Shown: positions 1-7,804 of the stretch, one piece after another
Layout: the number at the start of each line of letters is the position of its first letter
Position numbering within the stretch: position 1 is the stretch's first letter
Assembly: GCF_029870595.1 (NCBI RefSeq)
Contig: NZ_JAPDIR010000018.1
Location: 36,607 to 100,606, forward strand
Reading direction: 5' to 3'
Length of the DNA stretch: 64,000 nt
Source of the DNA: Sphingomonas sp. CBMAI 2297
GTDB lineage: Bacteria > Pseudomonadota > Alphaproteobacteria > Sphingomonadales > Sphingomonadaceae
Notes under the pieces: generated by a model
Told to the model about the DNA's origin: nothing
Databases searched by the model: none
The model's input: only the letters and a program-made list of their open reading frames with translations
Translations under genes and position numbers: made by a program

Positions 1-297
1 CAGGCCGGCGCCGGCGCCGATCAGCGCGCCCCAGGGCCCAAAAGCGGCGCCGCCCGTGGCGCCGCTCGCCACGCTGGGCAGCGCGCGCGCCAGCACCGGA
101 GCAGCCTTTTGCGCGAAATTGCCCACCGCGCCCGCGGCCCGGCGCAGGCCGCCGCCGATGTCGTCGAACAGCCCCTCGACATCCTCGGCCGTGGCGTTGG
201 GGCCATAGATCGATCGCACCAGGTCATTCAGGCGATCCGGGGGAAGTTGCGCATATTGCGGCGCAAGGCTGGCGCGCAGCAGGGGATAGTCCGTCAT
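1..297 (-). CDS. Unidentified protein, N-terminal 99 codons only
   Basis: Only the first 99 codons are visible; the C-terminus lies beyond the left edge. The ATG at 297 follows a GGGAG ribosome site. The first 50 or so residues (starting MTDYPLLRASLAPQYAQLPP) look soluble and acidic. From about residue 50 the protein becomes rich in Ala and Gly, with a glycine-zipper-like run (GGAAFGPWGALIGAGAG) near residues 80-98. Such runs are found in membrane-inserting or self-assembling segments. I do not recognise the family. It is the most downstream visible gene of a minus-strand series with the small protein at 343-570 and, 190 bases further upstream, a BTAD regulator, so it may belong to a regulated accessory locus continuing to the left. 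Confidence 0.6.
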   Translation of the reverse strand, partial: MTDYPLLRASLAPQYAQLPPDRLNDLVRSIYGPNATAEDVEGLFDDIGGGLRRAAGAVGNFAQKAAPVLARALPSVASGATGGAAFGPWGALIGAGAGL

Positions 298-342
298 CGA
301 TCATCTCCCAACAAGCGGTCTGAACGAAAAGCCGCGCGGCGA

Positions 343-570
343 TCATTCAAGTGATCCATCGGCACGGGCCGGCGGCGCGCCGTCGCCGATGAGTGCCGGC
401 AACTTGAGCAGGAGCGACTCGAGCCCCTCGAAAGCGAGCGCACGGCCGCGCGAGAGATCGCGGACGGTACCGCGCAGCCAGACAGCGTCGTCGTCGCCGC
501 GCTCGTACCAACACCGGATGACGAGCGTCTTGGCACGCGCGTCGCCGCGCAACCGATCCACCTCATTCAA
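343..570 (-). CDS. Small hypothetical protein, TTG start
   Basis: A 75-residue protein beginning MNEVDRLRGDARAKTLVIRC. I chose the TTG at 570 because a strong GGAGGAG sits five to eight bases upstream. An in-frame TTG at 582 would lie inside or before that site, and there is no ATG in frame. The sequence has a hydrophobic beta-like core (TLVIRCWYERGDDDAVWLRG) followed by an amphipathic stretch (LAFEGLESLLLKLPALI) and a polar tail. No family recognised. It lies 45 bases upstream of the partial gene at 1-297 on the same strand, so the two are probably co-transcribed. Confidence 0.55.
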   Translation of the reverse strand: MNEVDRLRGDARAKTLVIRCWYERGDDDAVWLRGTVRDLSRGRALAFEGLESLLLKLPALIGDGAPPARADGSLE

Positions 571-761
571 GCTCTCCTCCAAGGCACTGGAGTCGCAACC
601 CAGATTGTTGTTGAGGCGGAACCTGACAGCGGCCGATCACGGGCCGATCACACGTGCATCACCACTGCCTCACACCGAGCCTTATCGATTGAAACAGAAC
701 GGAAAAAAATTCCGTACACCGGGGAGGCCGTGCGGAATCCACTAGGGCTATCGGGGAAAAT

Positions 762-1619
762 CTATTGCGAAAGGGCCTGATCGAGCAGCGACAGGCTTTC
801 CGCCAGCTGCTGGCGCGCCATCAGCAGAGTCTGGCGATACGGCACGTCCGCGCGGATCGGCGCGTCCGGCTCGGGCGACGCCGATACGCGCGCGATCGCC
901 GCGGCCAGATCGCGAGTCTCCCGCATCGGCCGCACCGAAAGCTCGTCGGCGAGCAGCCGTTCGAAACTGCGGTAATGCTGCACCGCCTGGGCGCGATTGC
1001 CGCACGCGACCATCGCTTCCATCAGCAGGCGCTGGGCATCCTCGCGCAGCGGCTCGACCGCGCAGATCGCGCGGCCCAGCTCGCTCGCCACGCGCCATTC
1101 GCCGTGCCGCTTGCACGCACGCGCAAGCTCGAGCGCCGCATCGAGATAGAGCGCGCGCAAACGCTCCCGCTCGATCGCGACCGCATCGACCGGGCTGGAT
1201 TCGAGCAAATCGCCGCGATAATGGCCCAGCGCCTGCCTCAGCGCATCGCGCTCGGCCGCATTGTCCAGCTTCGCCGGATCCGCGAGCGCGGACTCGACGC
1301 CGCGCTCGAACGCGATCGCATCGATCCACACTTCGCCGCCTTCGGTGAGCGCGATCGTCTCCTTGCCGACGCGGAGCAGGTTCAGCCGGCCGAGGCGCTG
1401 CTTCAATCGCCACAAGGCCGTGGCAAGGCAGCGCCGCGCCGCTTCCTCGTCCTGATCGGGCCACAGCGCCGCGGCGAGCTGGCTACGCCCGATCCGCCGA
1501 TGCGGCGCCGCCAATACGGCGCCGATCAGCGACCAGGCGACGCTGGGCAGCATGATCGCCGTCCCAGCAGAGTCGAGCGCGATCCTCGCGCCCAACAGGT
1601 GCAACGCCAATTCGGCCAT
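762..1619 (-). CDS. BTAD-domain (SARP-like) transcriptional regulator
   Basis: A 285-residue protein. The ATG at 1619 follows GGGGAG; a longer in-frame reading back to 1763 has no good ribosome site and is not used. Residues about 5-90 resemble the winged-helix DNA-binding domain of SARP/OmpR type (IGRSQLAAALWPDQDEEAAR, then a helix ending in RLKQRLGRL). The rest is the helical bacterial transcriptional activator domain (TPR-like), with the typical segments HYRGDLLE, RLRALYLDAALELA, AICAVEPLREDAQRLLM and ALLADELSVRP-like endings. It probably controls the small genes downstream of it at 343-570 and 1-297. The target is an inference; the family call is strong. Confidence 0.8.
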   Translation of the reverse strand: MAELALHLLGARIALDSAGTAIMLPSVAWSLIGAVLAAPHRRIGRSQLAAALWPDQDEEAARRCLATALWRLKQRLGRLNLLRVGKETIALTEGGEVWIDAIAFERGVESALADPAKLDNAAERDALRQALGHYRGDLLESSPVDAVAIERERLRALYLDAALELARACKRHGEWRVASELGRAICAVEPLREDAQRLLMEAMVACGNRAQAVQHYRSFERLLADELSVRPMRETRDLAAAIARVSASPEPDAPIRADVPYRQTLLMARQQLAESLSLLDQALSQ

Positions 1620-2219
1620 GCCACTCCCCAGGCTGCATGCGTTATAATCGGCGACACCGGTTCTGAAAGTTGAACAAGCTCTGCAATGCGGTTCTGCAAC
1701 GGGACCTGCCGGACTAATCCCGGCCGCCCCCGGCTTGACCAAGCGCATTGCCGCTCGAACCAAGCGCCCGCCTGCACAAGGCAGCGCGGATCAAGGCAGA
1801 CACACTATTGCAACATGCGGACAAAATCCAGCATGTTATTTAGACTGAAGGCGTTGTTAAGAATATCGAGCGGCGTCTGGGCCGTTACTTTGCCGCCCTT
1901 TGGAGGCTCTCGATGGGGGCATTACAGGCCTGGGCTCTAGGCGAAGGATTTGCAGCAACCTGTCGGTGCAGATGGCTGCTTCGGGTACAAAGTCGCGGTG
2001 ATGCGTGGCCAATTTTTTGTCTGATAAGGCTATTGGGGTGCGGCGCGCGCTTGGTTCGCAATCCGATCTGAAACCACTTCGACAACCGCCTACGAAGCGG
2101 CAAGTCACTTCGGCGCACACAACCTGAAATATTACAACCTCATGGCCCAACGCTCAAAAAATATCCAACAAACTCAAGTCACAATCAATTCAGGTCAGCA
2201 TTTTAGCATAATGCCAATA
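1620..2219. other. Gene-free region between the BTAD regulator and the AT-rich gene
   Basis: About 600 bases with no coding frame I can support. Composition falls from GC-rich at the left to AT-rich towards 2100-2220, entering the AT-rich gene at 2220-2492. Frames of 77-97 codons exist on the minus strand (about 1857-2150) but lack family resemblance and overlap each other in different frames. The left end must hold the promoter of the regulator at 762-1619. The composition shift suggests acquired or decayed DNA. Confidence 0.4.
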
Positions 2220-2492
2220 TCACCTAATCCTAGTATTTATTATTTCATTAGCCCATTCCAGATCGCTATCACGAAACTCGTTATCCTTAATTTTTTGAAT
2301 AATCCGCTCATGAACACCCGCGTAAATAGAGGGCAATTCTGATAATATATATAGAATTGAAGATCTTAATTCATCATCATCAATATGATCTGCTAGCCCA
2401 GCTTCCTCATGAGACGTCACACAGTAATTTATAATACTCCATATATCACCTTGGCCATTCCTTATCATATTTATGGCCATATCTTTATTCAT
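2220..2492 (-). CDS. AT-rich orphan gene, small acidic protein
   Basis: A 90-residue protein (starting MNKDMAINMIRNGQGDIWSI). The ATG at 2492 is preceded by GAGGTGG at a good distance; an in-frame GTG at 2501 overlaps that site and is less likely. It is acidic and helical (ADHIDDDELRSSILYILSEL; IQKIKDNEFRDSDLEWANEI). No family recognised. Its codon use is strikingly AT-rich (AAA, ATA, GAT, AAT) compared with the GC-rich third positions of all neighbours. This points to recent horizontal transfer. Size and charge would fit an immunity- or antitoxin-like protein, but nothing in the sequence proves that. Confidence 0.55.
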   Translation of the reverse strand: MNKDMAINMIRNGQGDIWSIINYCVTSHEEAGLADHIDDDELRSSILYILSELPSIYAGVHERIIQKIKDNEFRDSDLEWANEIINTRIR

Positions 2493-2510
2493 GAATTCCA
2501 CCTCACTGAT

Positions 2511-2976
2511 TCAAACTCTCGCGACGCTGCTTGAGTTTCTCCCGTAGATTAACTCCCCGAGCGACGCGCTCTTTATGTCCACGGCACCTCTGGTTTTCAC
2601 GCTTCTCTTTGTTGTCCCCGTCGGGGCCGAATGCAGGTCCGGCGGGATCGGCATCGGCGCGAAGGCGCTGACGTTCGACCGGCCGGTATTGCCCGCCGGC
2701 GTCCGCCCCGTGAAATGCCCGAGCGGTGCGAGCGCCATCCGGAACAGCTGGCCGGCGACTTCGCCGGGCTGGCGCAGCCGCCAAGCATGGCCAAGCATGG
2801 CCAAGCATGATCGCATGCACCCGCAGATGCGGCACCAGTCGCGGCTGCGCCAGAATGTGCGCGCGTTCGAGCGCACGCCAGGCCCGCGCCGCATCGCCAC
2901 CGGCACGCGCGGCGCGAAACACAGCCAGCTCCGCCTCGACCAACGCCGGAATCCATGGTTCACGCATCGTCGGCAT
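2511..2976 (-). pseudogene. DUF3703-family gene disrupted by a 10-bp tandem repeat
   Basis: The start (ATG at 2976 behind GGGAG) encodes MREPWIPALVEAELAVFRAA... ALERAHILAQPRLVPHLRVH, typical of the DUF3703 family. The family C-terminal half (QLFRMALAPLGHFTGR, then AFAPMPIPPDL) continues in another frame down to 2511. The switch falls at three tandem copies of the 10-mer CCAAGCATGG/A at 2781-2810. With two copies the reading frame would be continuous (HAIMLGHAWRLRQPGEVAG), so the third copy shifts it. The unshifted frame runs to 2503 with an unrelated tail. Function of the family is unknown. The gene is either a pseudogene or switchable by repeat slippage. Confidence 0.75.
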
Positions 2977-3036
2977 AGCGAATCTCCCTTTCGCCCAACC
3001 CGCCCCCCGCGGGGAGGATCACTCCGACACTATCCG

Positions 3037-3948
3037 TCACACGCCTTCGGACAATCTGACGACATCGATCTGCTCCGCCATCCACGCGCTGAAATCGACC
3101 ATCGCGCCGTTGCTCCGCCAATCCGTGCGCCGCACCAGATAATAAGCGTCGTCGGTAAGCAGCGGCCGGTCGAAGGGAATCACCAGATTCCCGCTCGCGA
3201 GCTCTGGCGAAATCAGGAACTCGGGAATCAGCGCGACGCCGACGCCGGCCGCCGCCGCCTGGGCGAGCATCAGGAAATGCTCGAACCGCTGCCCCTGCAA
3301 CCTGGGCAGATCGGGAATCCCACAATCGGCGAACCAGCGATTCCAGGCATCGAGCCGGGACGCCTGGAACAGCAGCGGCTTGTCGATCAGGTCCGCTGGC
3401 GATTCGATCGGATGCGACGCCAACCAATCGGCGCTGCACACCACGACCGCCCGCTCGCCGAACAGGCGCAGATGCGAGGCATCCGGCCAGTCTGGCTGGC
3501 CGAAATGGATCGCCCCGTCGAACCCCTCCTCTTCCAGGTCGAACGGAAAGGAGCGCGCCGCGAAATTGACGGTCATCTCCGGATGGCGCGCGGAGAGACC
3601 CGGCAGCCGCGGCGCGAGCCAGCGCATTCCGAAGCTCGGCAGCGTGGCGATGAGCAGGGTTCGCCCGGTGCCGCTCATCAGCCGATCGGTGGCCAGCCGG
3701 ATCCGGTCCAGCGCCGGCCTGACTTCATCGGCATAGGCACGGCCGGCCGCGTTGAGCGTGACCCGGCGGCCATGCCGGTCGAACAGGCTGGTCTGCAGCC
3801 AGTCCTCGAGCAACGCCACCTGCCGGCTGACGGCGCTCTGGGTGAGGCCGATATGGGCCGCCGCCCGCGAGAAGCTGCCATGGCGCGCCGCGGCGACGAA
3901 GCTGTTCAGCGCCGCCATCGGCGGCAGCAGGCGCCTGCCCTCACTCAT
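3037..3948 (-). CDS. LysR-family transcriptional regulator (GcvA-like)
   Basis: A 303-residue protein. Residues about 8-66 form the LysR winged helix (LNSFVAAARHGSFSRAAAHI, then LTQSAVSRQVALLEDWL), followed by the effector-binding domain with a GcvA-like layout (GMRWLAPRLPGLSARHPEM; GVGVALIPEFL). It is divergent from the lysine-degradation operon starting at 4044, with only 95 bases between. By the usual LysR arrangement it should control that operon and itself, with a lysine-pathway intermediate as likely co-inducer (inference). The inverted repeat at 3958-3971 sits just upstream of its start codon. Confidence 0.88.
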   Translation of the reverse strand: MSEGRRLLPPMAALNSFVAAARHGSFSRAAAHIGLTQSAVSRQVALLEDWLQTSLFDRHGRRVTLNAAGRAYADEVRPALDRIRLATDRLMSGTGRTLLIATLPSFGMRWLAPRLPGLSARHPEMTVNFAARSFPFDLEEEGFDGAIHFGQPDWPDASHLRLFGERAVVVCSADWLASHPIESPADLIDKPLLFQASRLDAWNRWFADCGIPDLPRLQGQRFEHFLMLAQAAAAGVGVALIPEFLISPELASGNLVIPFDRPLLTDDAYYLVRRTDWRSNGAMVDFSAWMAEQIDVVRLSEGV

Positions 3949-3957
3949 TCCATATAC

Positions 3958-3971
3958 TCATCTGTAGATGA
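3958..3971. promoter_or_regulatory. Candidate LysR operator (inverted repeat)
   Basis: TCATCT-GT-AGATGA, a perfect 6-bp inverted repeat with a 2-base centre, in the 95-base divergent interval between the LysR gene and the lysine operon. The flanks (ATAC... TACT) are partly symmetric too. LysR proteins typically bind such dyads next to their own gene. Seen in sequence; binding is inferred. Confidence 0.5.
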
Positions 3972-4043
3972 TACTTATCCGTTTTGATCTGCTCCATCCT
4001 TACCTCACATGGCCGCATGCGGTTGGCAATCAGGTCGAGGTAA

Positions 4044-5066
4044 ATGATGAATGAGCATCAAAGCGCGATGAATGCGCTGGTCGGATCCATATTGCCCGCC
4101 GATCGGGCACGGGCAGCGCGGGAGATCATCGAGCCCATGGCGGATTCGGCGGAGACCGCGCACGCGGCCGACGCGCTCGCCTTCACGGTCGCGCTCAACA
4201 CCATTCTCTTCGCCGATCTGCTCGATCGCACCGCGACGGGCGCCGCCTATGTCGATGATGTCCGCCGTTCCGGCCGGCGCGTTCGCTTCGACCATGGCGC
4301 CCTGCGGACGATCCGCCTGCCCCATGGCGGCACCGGCGCCCTGCCCGCCGGCGAACAGGCATTCCGCCGGATCCTCGAGCCGCTCGGCTATGTGGAAGCG
4401 GCGATCTATCCGCTGCCCCGGCTGCGGATGACGGGCCGCGCCTATCGCCACCGCACCCATCCGGAGACCATTCCGCAATTCTTCGTCAGTGAGCTGCACG
4501 TCGACCAGTTCGACGCGGAGTTCGCCGATGCCGCCGCCCGCGTCTTCGGCACTTCCCGCGATCCGATCGACCCGGATACGGCGGCGGCGCTCGCCCGGCT
4601 GGGCCGCGGCGAGATGCTCGAGCCGGAGGCCGCCGCGCAAGCGCTGCGCGTGACGGTCGGCGCGTTCGGGCGCCAGCACGACCGCCCGATGCTCGCGGAC
4701 TATGAGATCCTCAAGCGCGCCTCGGCAGAGGCGGCCTGGATCGCCACCGAGGGCAACGCCTTCAACCACGCGACCGACCGAGTTCCCGACGTCGCCGCCC
4801 TGGCGGAAGCGCAGCGCGCGCTCGGCCGGCCGATCAAGGACAGCGTGGAGGTTTCCGGCACCGGCCGCGTCCGCCAGACCGCCTTCCGCGCCGACCCGGT
4901 CGATCGCGCGTTCGGCATCCCGGCAGGCCCGGACCGCACCCTGTCGGTGCCGGGCTCCTTCTACGAATTCATCACGCGCGACATCGACCCGGCGACCGGC
5001 ACGCTCGACCTGTCCTTCGACAGCGGCAACGCCACCGGCATCTTCGGCATGACCAAGGCCGCATGA
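4044..5066 (+). CDS. hglS: 2-oxoadipate dioxygenase/decarboxylase (HglS, DUF1338 family)
   Basis: About 340 residues. The family converts 2-oxoadipate plus O2 to D-2-hydroxyglutarate and CO2 with a single iron, in lysine catabolism. The expected features are present: DHG with H84, R88 four residues later, H242 in FNHATDR and E308 in SFYEFITRD. Their spacing agrees with the metal-binding His, substrate Arg, second His and Glu I recall for the Pseudomonas enzyme. The ATG at 4044 and the next ATG at 4047 are both possible; GAGG is better spaced for 4047. First gene of the operon. Its stop overlaps the start of the D-2-hydroxyglutarate dehydrogenase gene (ATGA), matching product to next enzyme. 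Confidence 0.87.
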   Translation: MMNEHQSAMNALVGSILPADRARAAREIIEPMADSAETAHAADALAFTVALNTILFADLLDRTATGAAYVDDVRRSGRRVRFDHGALRTIRLPHGGTGALPAGEQAFRRILEPLGYVEAAIYPLPRLRMTGRAYRHRTHPETIPQFFVSELHVDQFDAEFADAAARVFGTSRDPIDPDTAAALARLGRGEMLEPEAAAQALRVTVGAFGRQHDRPMLADYEILKRASAEAAWIATEGNAFNHATDRVPDVAALAEAQRALGRPIKDSVEVSGTGRVRQTAFRADPVDRAFGIPAGPDRTLSVPGSFYEFITRDIDPATGTLDLSFDSGNATGIFGMTKAA

Positions 5067-6499
5067 CCGGCGCCCACGCCTCTCCGCTGGGCACGCTCGC
5101 CGGGATCGTCGGCGCGGCGCAGGTGCTGACGGAGCCTTCCGACCTGGCCGCCTATCAAAGCGACGGCCGCGGCGCCGGCGGCGGCGCGCCGATCGCGGTC
5201 GTCCGCCCGAACGATGCGGACCAGGTATCGGCACTGGTACGGCTGGCGGCCGAAGCGGGCATCCGCCTCGTCGTCGCCGGCGGCCGGACCGGCCTGGCCG
5301 GCGCGAGCCTGGCCGCCGATGGAATCCCCTGCGTGCTGGTCAGCCTCGAGCGGCTCGCCGGCCTGATCGAGATCGATCCCGCCAACCGCACCGCCACCGT
5401 CGACGCCGGGGTCCGGCTGTCGGCGCTCAATGCGGCGGCGGCCGAGCACGGGCTGTTCTTTCCGATCGACCTCGGCGCCGATCCGGCAATTGGCGGCATG
5501 ATCGCCAGCAATACCGGAGGTGCCCGCCTGCTGCGCTATGGCGACGTCCGTGCGAACCTGTTGTCGGTGGAAGTCGTCCGCTCCGATGCGGAAGGATCGC
5601 GCATCCCGCTCGGCGCGCCGCTCCGGAAGAACAATACCGGGCTCGACCTCAAGCAGCTGCTGGTCGGCGGCTGCGGCTCGACCGGGATCGTCACCCGTGC
5701 CACCGTCGCCCTGCACCCCCTGCCCGCCGCCCGGTTGACCGCTTTGCTCGCGCTCGACGATCCCCGTGCCGCGCTTCCGCTCCTGCTGGCGCTGGAACGG
5801 GATTTCGGCAGCTGGCTGTCCGCTTTCGAGGGCATGAGCGAGGCGGCGATCCGGGCCGCGACCGATCATGTCCCCGGCCTCCAGCTGCCGTTCGGGAGCC
5901 CCCCGCCCTATGCGGTGCTGATCGAGCTCTCCGCCGGGGCGGCGTTCGACGAGAATCTGCTGGAAGAGCGGCTGGCCGCCGCGCTGGAGCCCTTCATGAG
6001 CGGCGCCGCTGCGAGCATTCGCGACGCCGCGATCGACCGGCGCGACCGGCTCTGGGCACTGCGGCACGCAATTCCCGAAGGGCTGCGCGCCAACGGCACG
6101 GTGGTGGCCTGCGACATCGCGCTGCGCCGCGGCGACGTGATGGCCTTTCGCGAACGGATGGCCGGCCTGCTCGCACGGCATGCGCCCGGCCTGGTGCCGC
6201 ATGATTTCGGCCATATCGGGGACGGCGGGCTCCACTATAATCTCGTCTGGCCGCGCGCGAACGGCACGCCGGACCCCGCGCTGCTCGAAAGCGCCCGCAT
6301 GCTGATCTTCGACACCGTCGTCGAGGAGTTCGGCGGAAGCTTCAGTGCCGAGCACGGCATCGGCCCGCGCAACATCGCAAGCTACCGGCGCTTCGTGCCG
6401 GGCGCGGTGCGCCGCCTCGCCGGCGAGATCCAGGACATCATGGCCCCCGTTTCGAGCGGACGGGTCGATTTCGGAACGACAGGAGAAGGCACGGAATGA
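5063..6499 (+). CDS. FAD-linked D-2-hydroxyglutarate dehydrogenase
   Basis: A 478-residue FAD-linked oxidase of the GlcD/D2HGDH group. The N-terminal PCMH-type FAD domain shows VVAGGRTGLAGAS and GGMIASNTGGARLLRYGDVR. The C-terminal FAD-oxidase domain carries HDFGHIGDGGLHYN and SAEHGIGPRNIASYRR, the family's flavin and substrate motifs. The start overlaps the HglS stop by ATGA. Because the preceding enzyme makes D-2-hydroxyglutarate, oxidation of this to 2-oxoglutarate is the likely job. Family homology alone would also allow D-lactate or glycolate, so the specificity rests on context. Confidence 0.85.
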   Translation: MTGAHASPLGTLAGIVGAAQVLTEPSDLAAYQSDGRGAGGGAPIAVVRPNDADQVSALVRLAAEAGIRLVVAGGRTGLAGASLAADGIPCVLVSLERLAGLIEIDPANRTATVDAGVRLSALNAAAAEHGLFFPIDLGADPAIGGMIASNTGGARLLRYGDVRANLLSVEVVRSDAEGSRIPLGAPLRKNNTGLDLKQLLVGGCGSTGIVTRATVALHPLPAARLTALLALDDPRAALPLLLALERDFGSWLSAFEGMSEAAIRAATDHVPGLQLPFGSPPPYAVLIELSAGAAFDENLLEERLAAALEPFMSGAAASIRDAAIDRRDRLWALRHAIPEGLRANGTVVACDIALRRGDVMAFRERMAGLLARHAPGLVPHDFGHIGDGGLHYNLVWPRANGTPDPALLESARMLIFDTVVEEFGGSFSAEHGIGPRNIASYRRFVPGAVRRLAGEIQDIMAPVSSGRVDFGTTGEGTE

Positions 6500-7692
6500 G
6501 CGATGCATTGATGGGCGTCTACAACCGCGCCCCGCTCGAGGTGGAGCGCGGCAACGGCATGTGGCTCCACACCCGCGACGGACGCACCTTCCTCGATTGC
6601 GTGGCGGGCATCGCCACCAACTGCCTGGGCCATGCCCATCCGCGCCTGGTGGCGGCGCTGGAGGCGCAGGCGCGCAAGCTTTGGCACGTCTCGAACATCT
6701 TCCGCATTCCCGGGCAGGAGGAACTGGCGGACCGCCTGGTCGGGGCGACCTTCGCGGACGCGGTGTTCTTCGGCAATTCGGGATCGGAGGCCGTCGAATG
6801 CGCGCTCAAGGCCGCGCGGCGATACCATGCGGTCAACGGCGCGCCGGAGCGGATAGACATCGTGGGGTTCGCGGGCTCCTTTCACGGCCGCACCTATGCC
6901 TCGGTCAATGCCTCGGGCAATCCCGCCTATCTCGAAGGCTTCGGCCCGCGCCTGCCCGGCTATGTCCAGCTCACCATCGACGACCGCGCCGCGATCGACG
7001 AAGCGGTGCGGCGGCCGACGACGGCGGCGGTGATCGTCGAGCCGGTCCAGGGCGAAGGCGGTGCCCGGGCGCTCGACGGGGAATGGCTGCTGTGGCTGCG
7101 CGGGCTGTGCGACGCGCACGGCGTGCTGCTGATCCATGACGAAGTGCAGAGCGGCATGGGCCGCACCGGCCGGCTGTTCGCCCATCAATGGTTCGACGGC
7201 GCCGCGCCGGACATCATGGCGGTCGCCAAGGCGCTGGGCGGCGGCTTCCCGATCGGCGCCTGCCTCGCCACGGCGGCGGTGGCCCGGGCGATGACGGTCG
7301 GGGTCCATGGCTCGACCTTCGGCGGCAATCCGCTGGCGATGGCGGTGGGCATCGCCGCCTTTGACGAGATCGCCCGGGAGGAAACCCTGGCCAATGTCCG
7401 CATGGTCTCGGACCGGCTGGCGACCGGCCTGCGCAACCTCGCCGCCCGTTTCCCGGACGTCGCCGTCGACGTGCGCGGCAAGGGCCTGCTGATCGGCATC
7501 CGCATGGTGCCGAACAACCGCGAGGTAATGGCGCTGGCCCGCGACCACGGGCTGCTGGTCGCCGGCGGCGGCGAGAATTGCATCCGCCTGCTGCCGCCGC
7601 TCACCATCACCGCCGACGAAGCCGATGAGGTGCTGCGCCGGATCGAAGCGACATTCGCGGCCGCGCGCATCCGCTTCGCCACCGCGGCCTGA
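6496..7692 (+). CDS. Class III PLP aminotransferase (ArgD/AstC-like), probable lysine-pathway transaminase
   Basis: A 398-residue fold-type I PLP enzyme of the acetylornithine/succinylornithine/GABA group. Visible motifs: NSGSEAVECALKAARRY (PLP phosphate), SFHGRTYASVNASG, HDEVQSGMGRTG and the PLP lysine K245 in AVAKALGGGF. The start overlaps the dehydrogenase stop (ATGA). Sequence resembles ArgD/AstC more than classical lysine 6-aminotransferase. In this operon it plausibly removes the epsilon-amino group of lysine or the alpha-amino group of 2-aminoadipate. Alternatively it serves arginine/ornithine catabolism with the AstD-like enzyme that follows. Confidence 0.85.
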   Translation: MSDALMGVYNRAPLEVERGNGMWLHTRDGRTFLDCVAGIATNCLGHAHPRLVAALEAQARKLWHVSNIFRIPGQEELADRLVGATFADAVFFGNSGSEAVECALKAARRYHAVNGAPERIDIVGFAGSFHGRTYASVNASGNPAYLEGFGPRLPGYVQLTIDDRAAIDEAVRRPTTAAVIVEPVQGEGGARALDGEWLLWLRGLCDAHGVLLIHDEVQSGMGRTGRLFAHQWFDGAAPDIMAVAKALGGGFPIGACLATAAVARAMTVGVHGSTFGGNPLAMAVGIAAFDEIAREETLANVRMVSDRLATGLRNLAARFPDVAVDVRGKGLLIGIRMVPNNREVMALARDHGLLVAGGGENCIRLLPPLTITADEADEVLRRIEATFAAARIRFATAA

Positions 7693-7804
7693 TGCCGGTT
7701 GCCCCGGCCGTCGCCGAGCGAAGCCGCGACAGCCTTCCTATATCCGGGGCCGATGCGCGTGCGTAGGGCGTGCGCATCGGCGACCATGCAAGCGAGTGAG
7801 TGCC

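Noticed and set aside
1857..2150. Minus-strand frames of 77-97 codons in the gene-free region
   Set aside because: No ribosome site or family resemblance, and they overlap in different frames; no transposase motif could be read.
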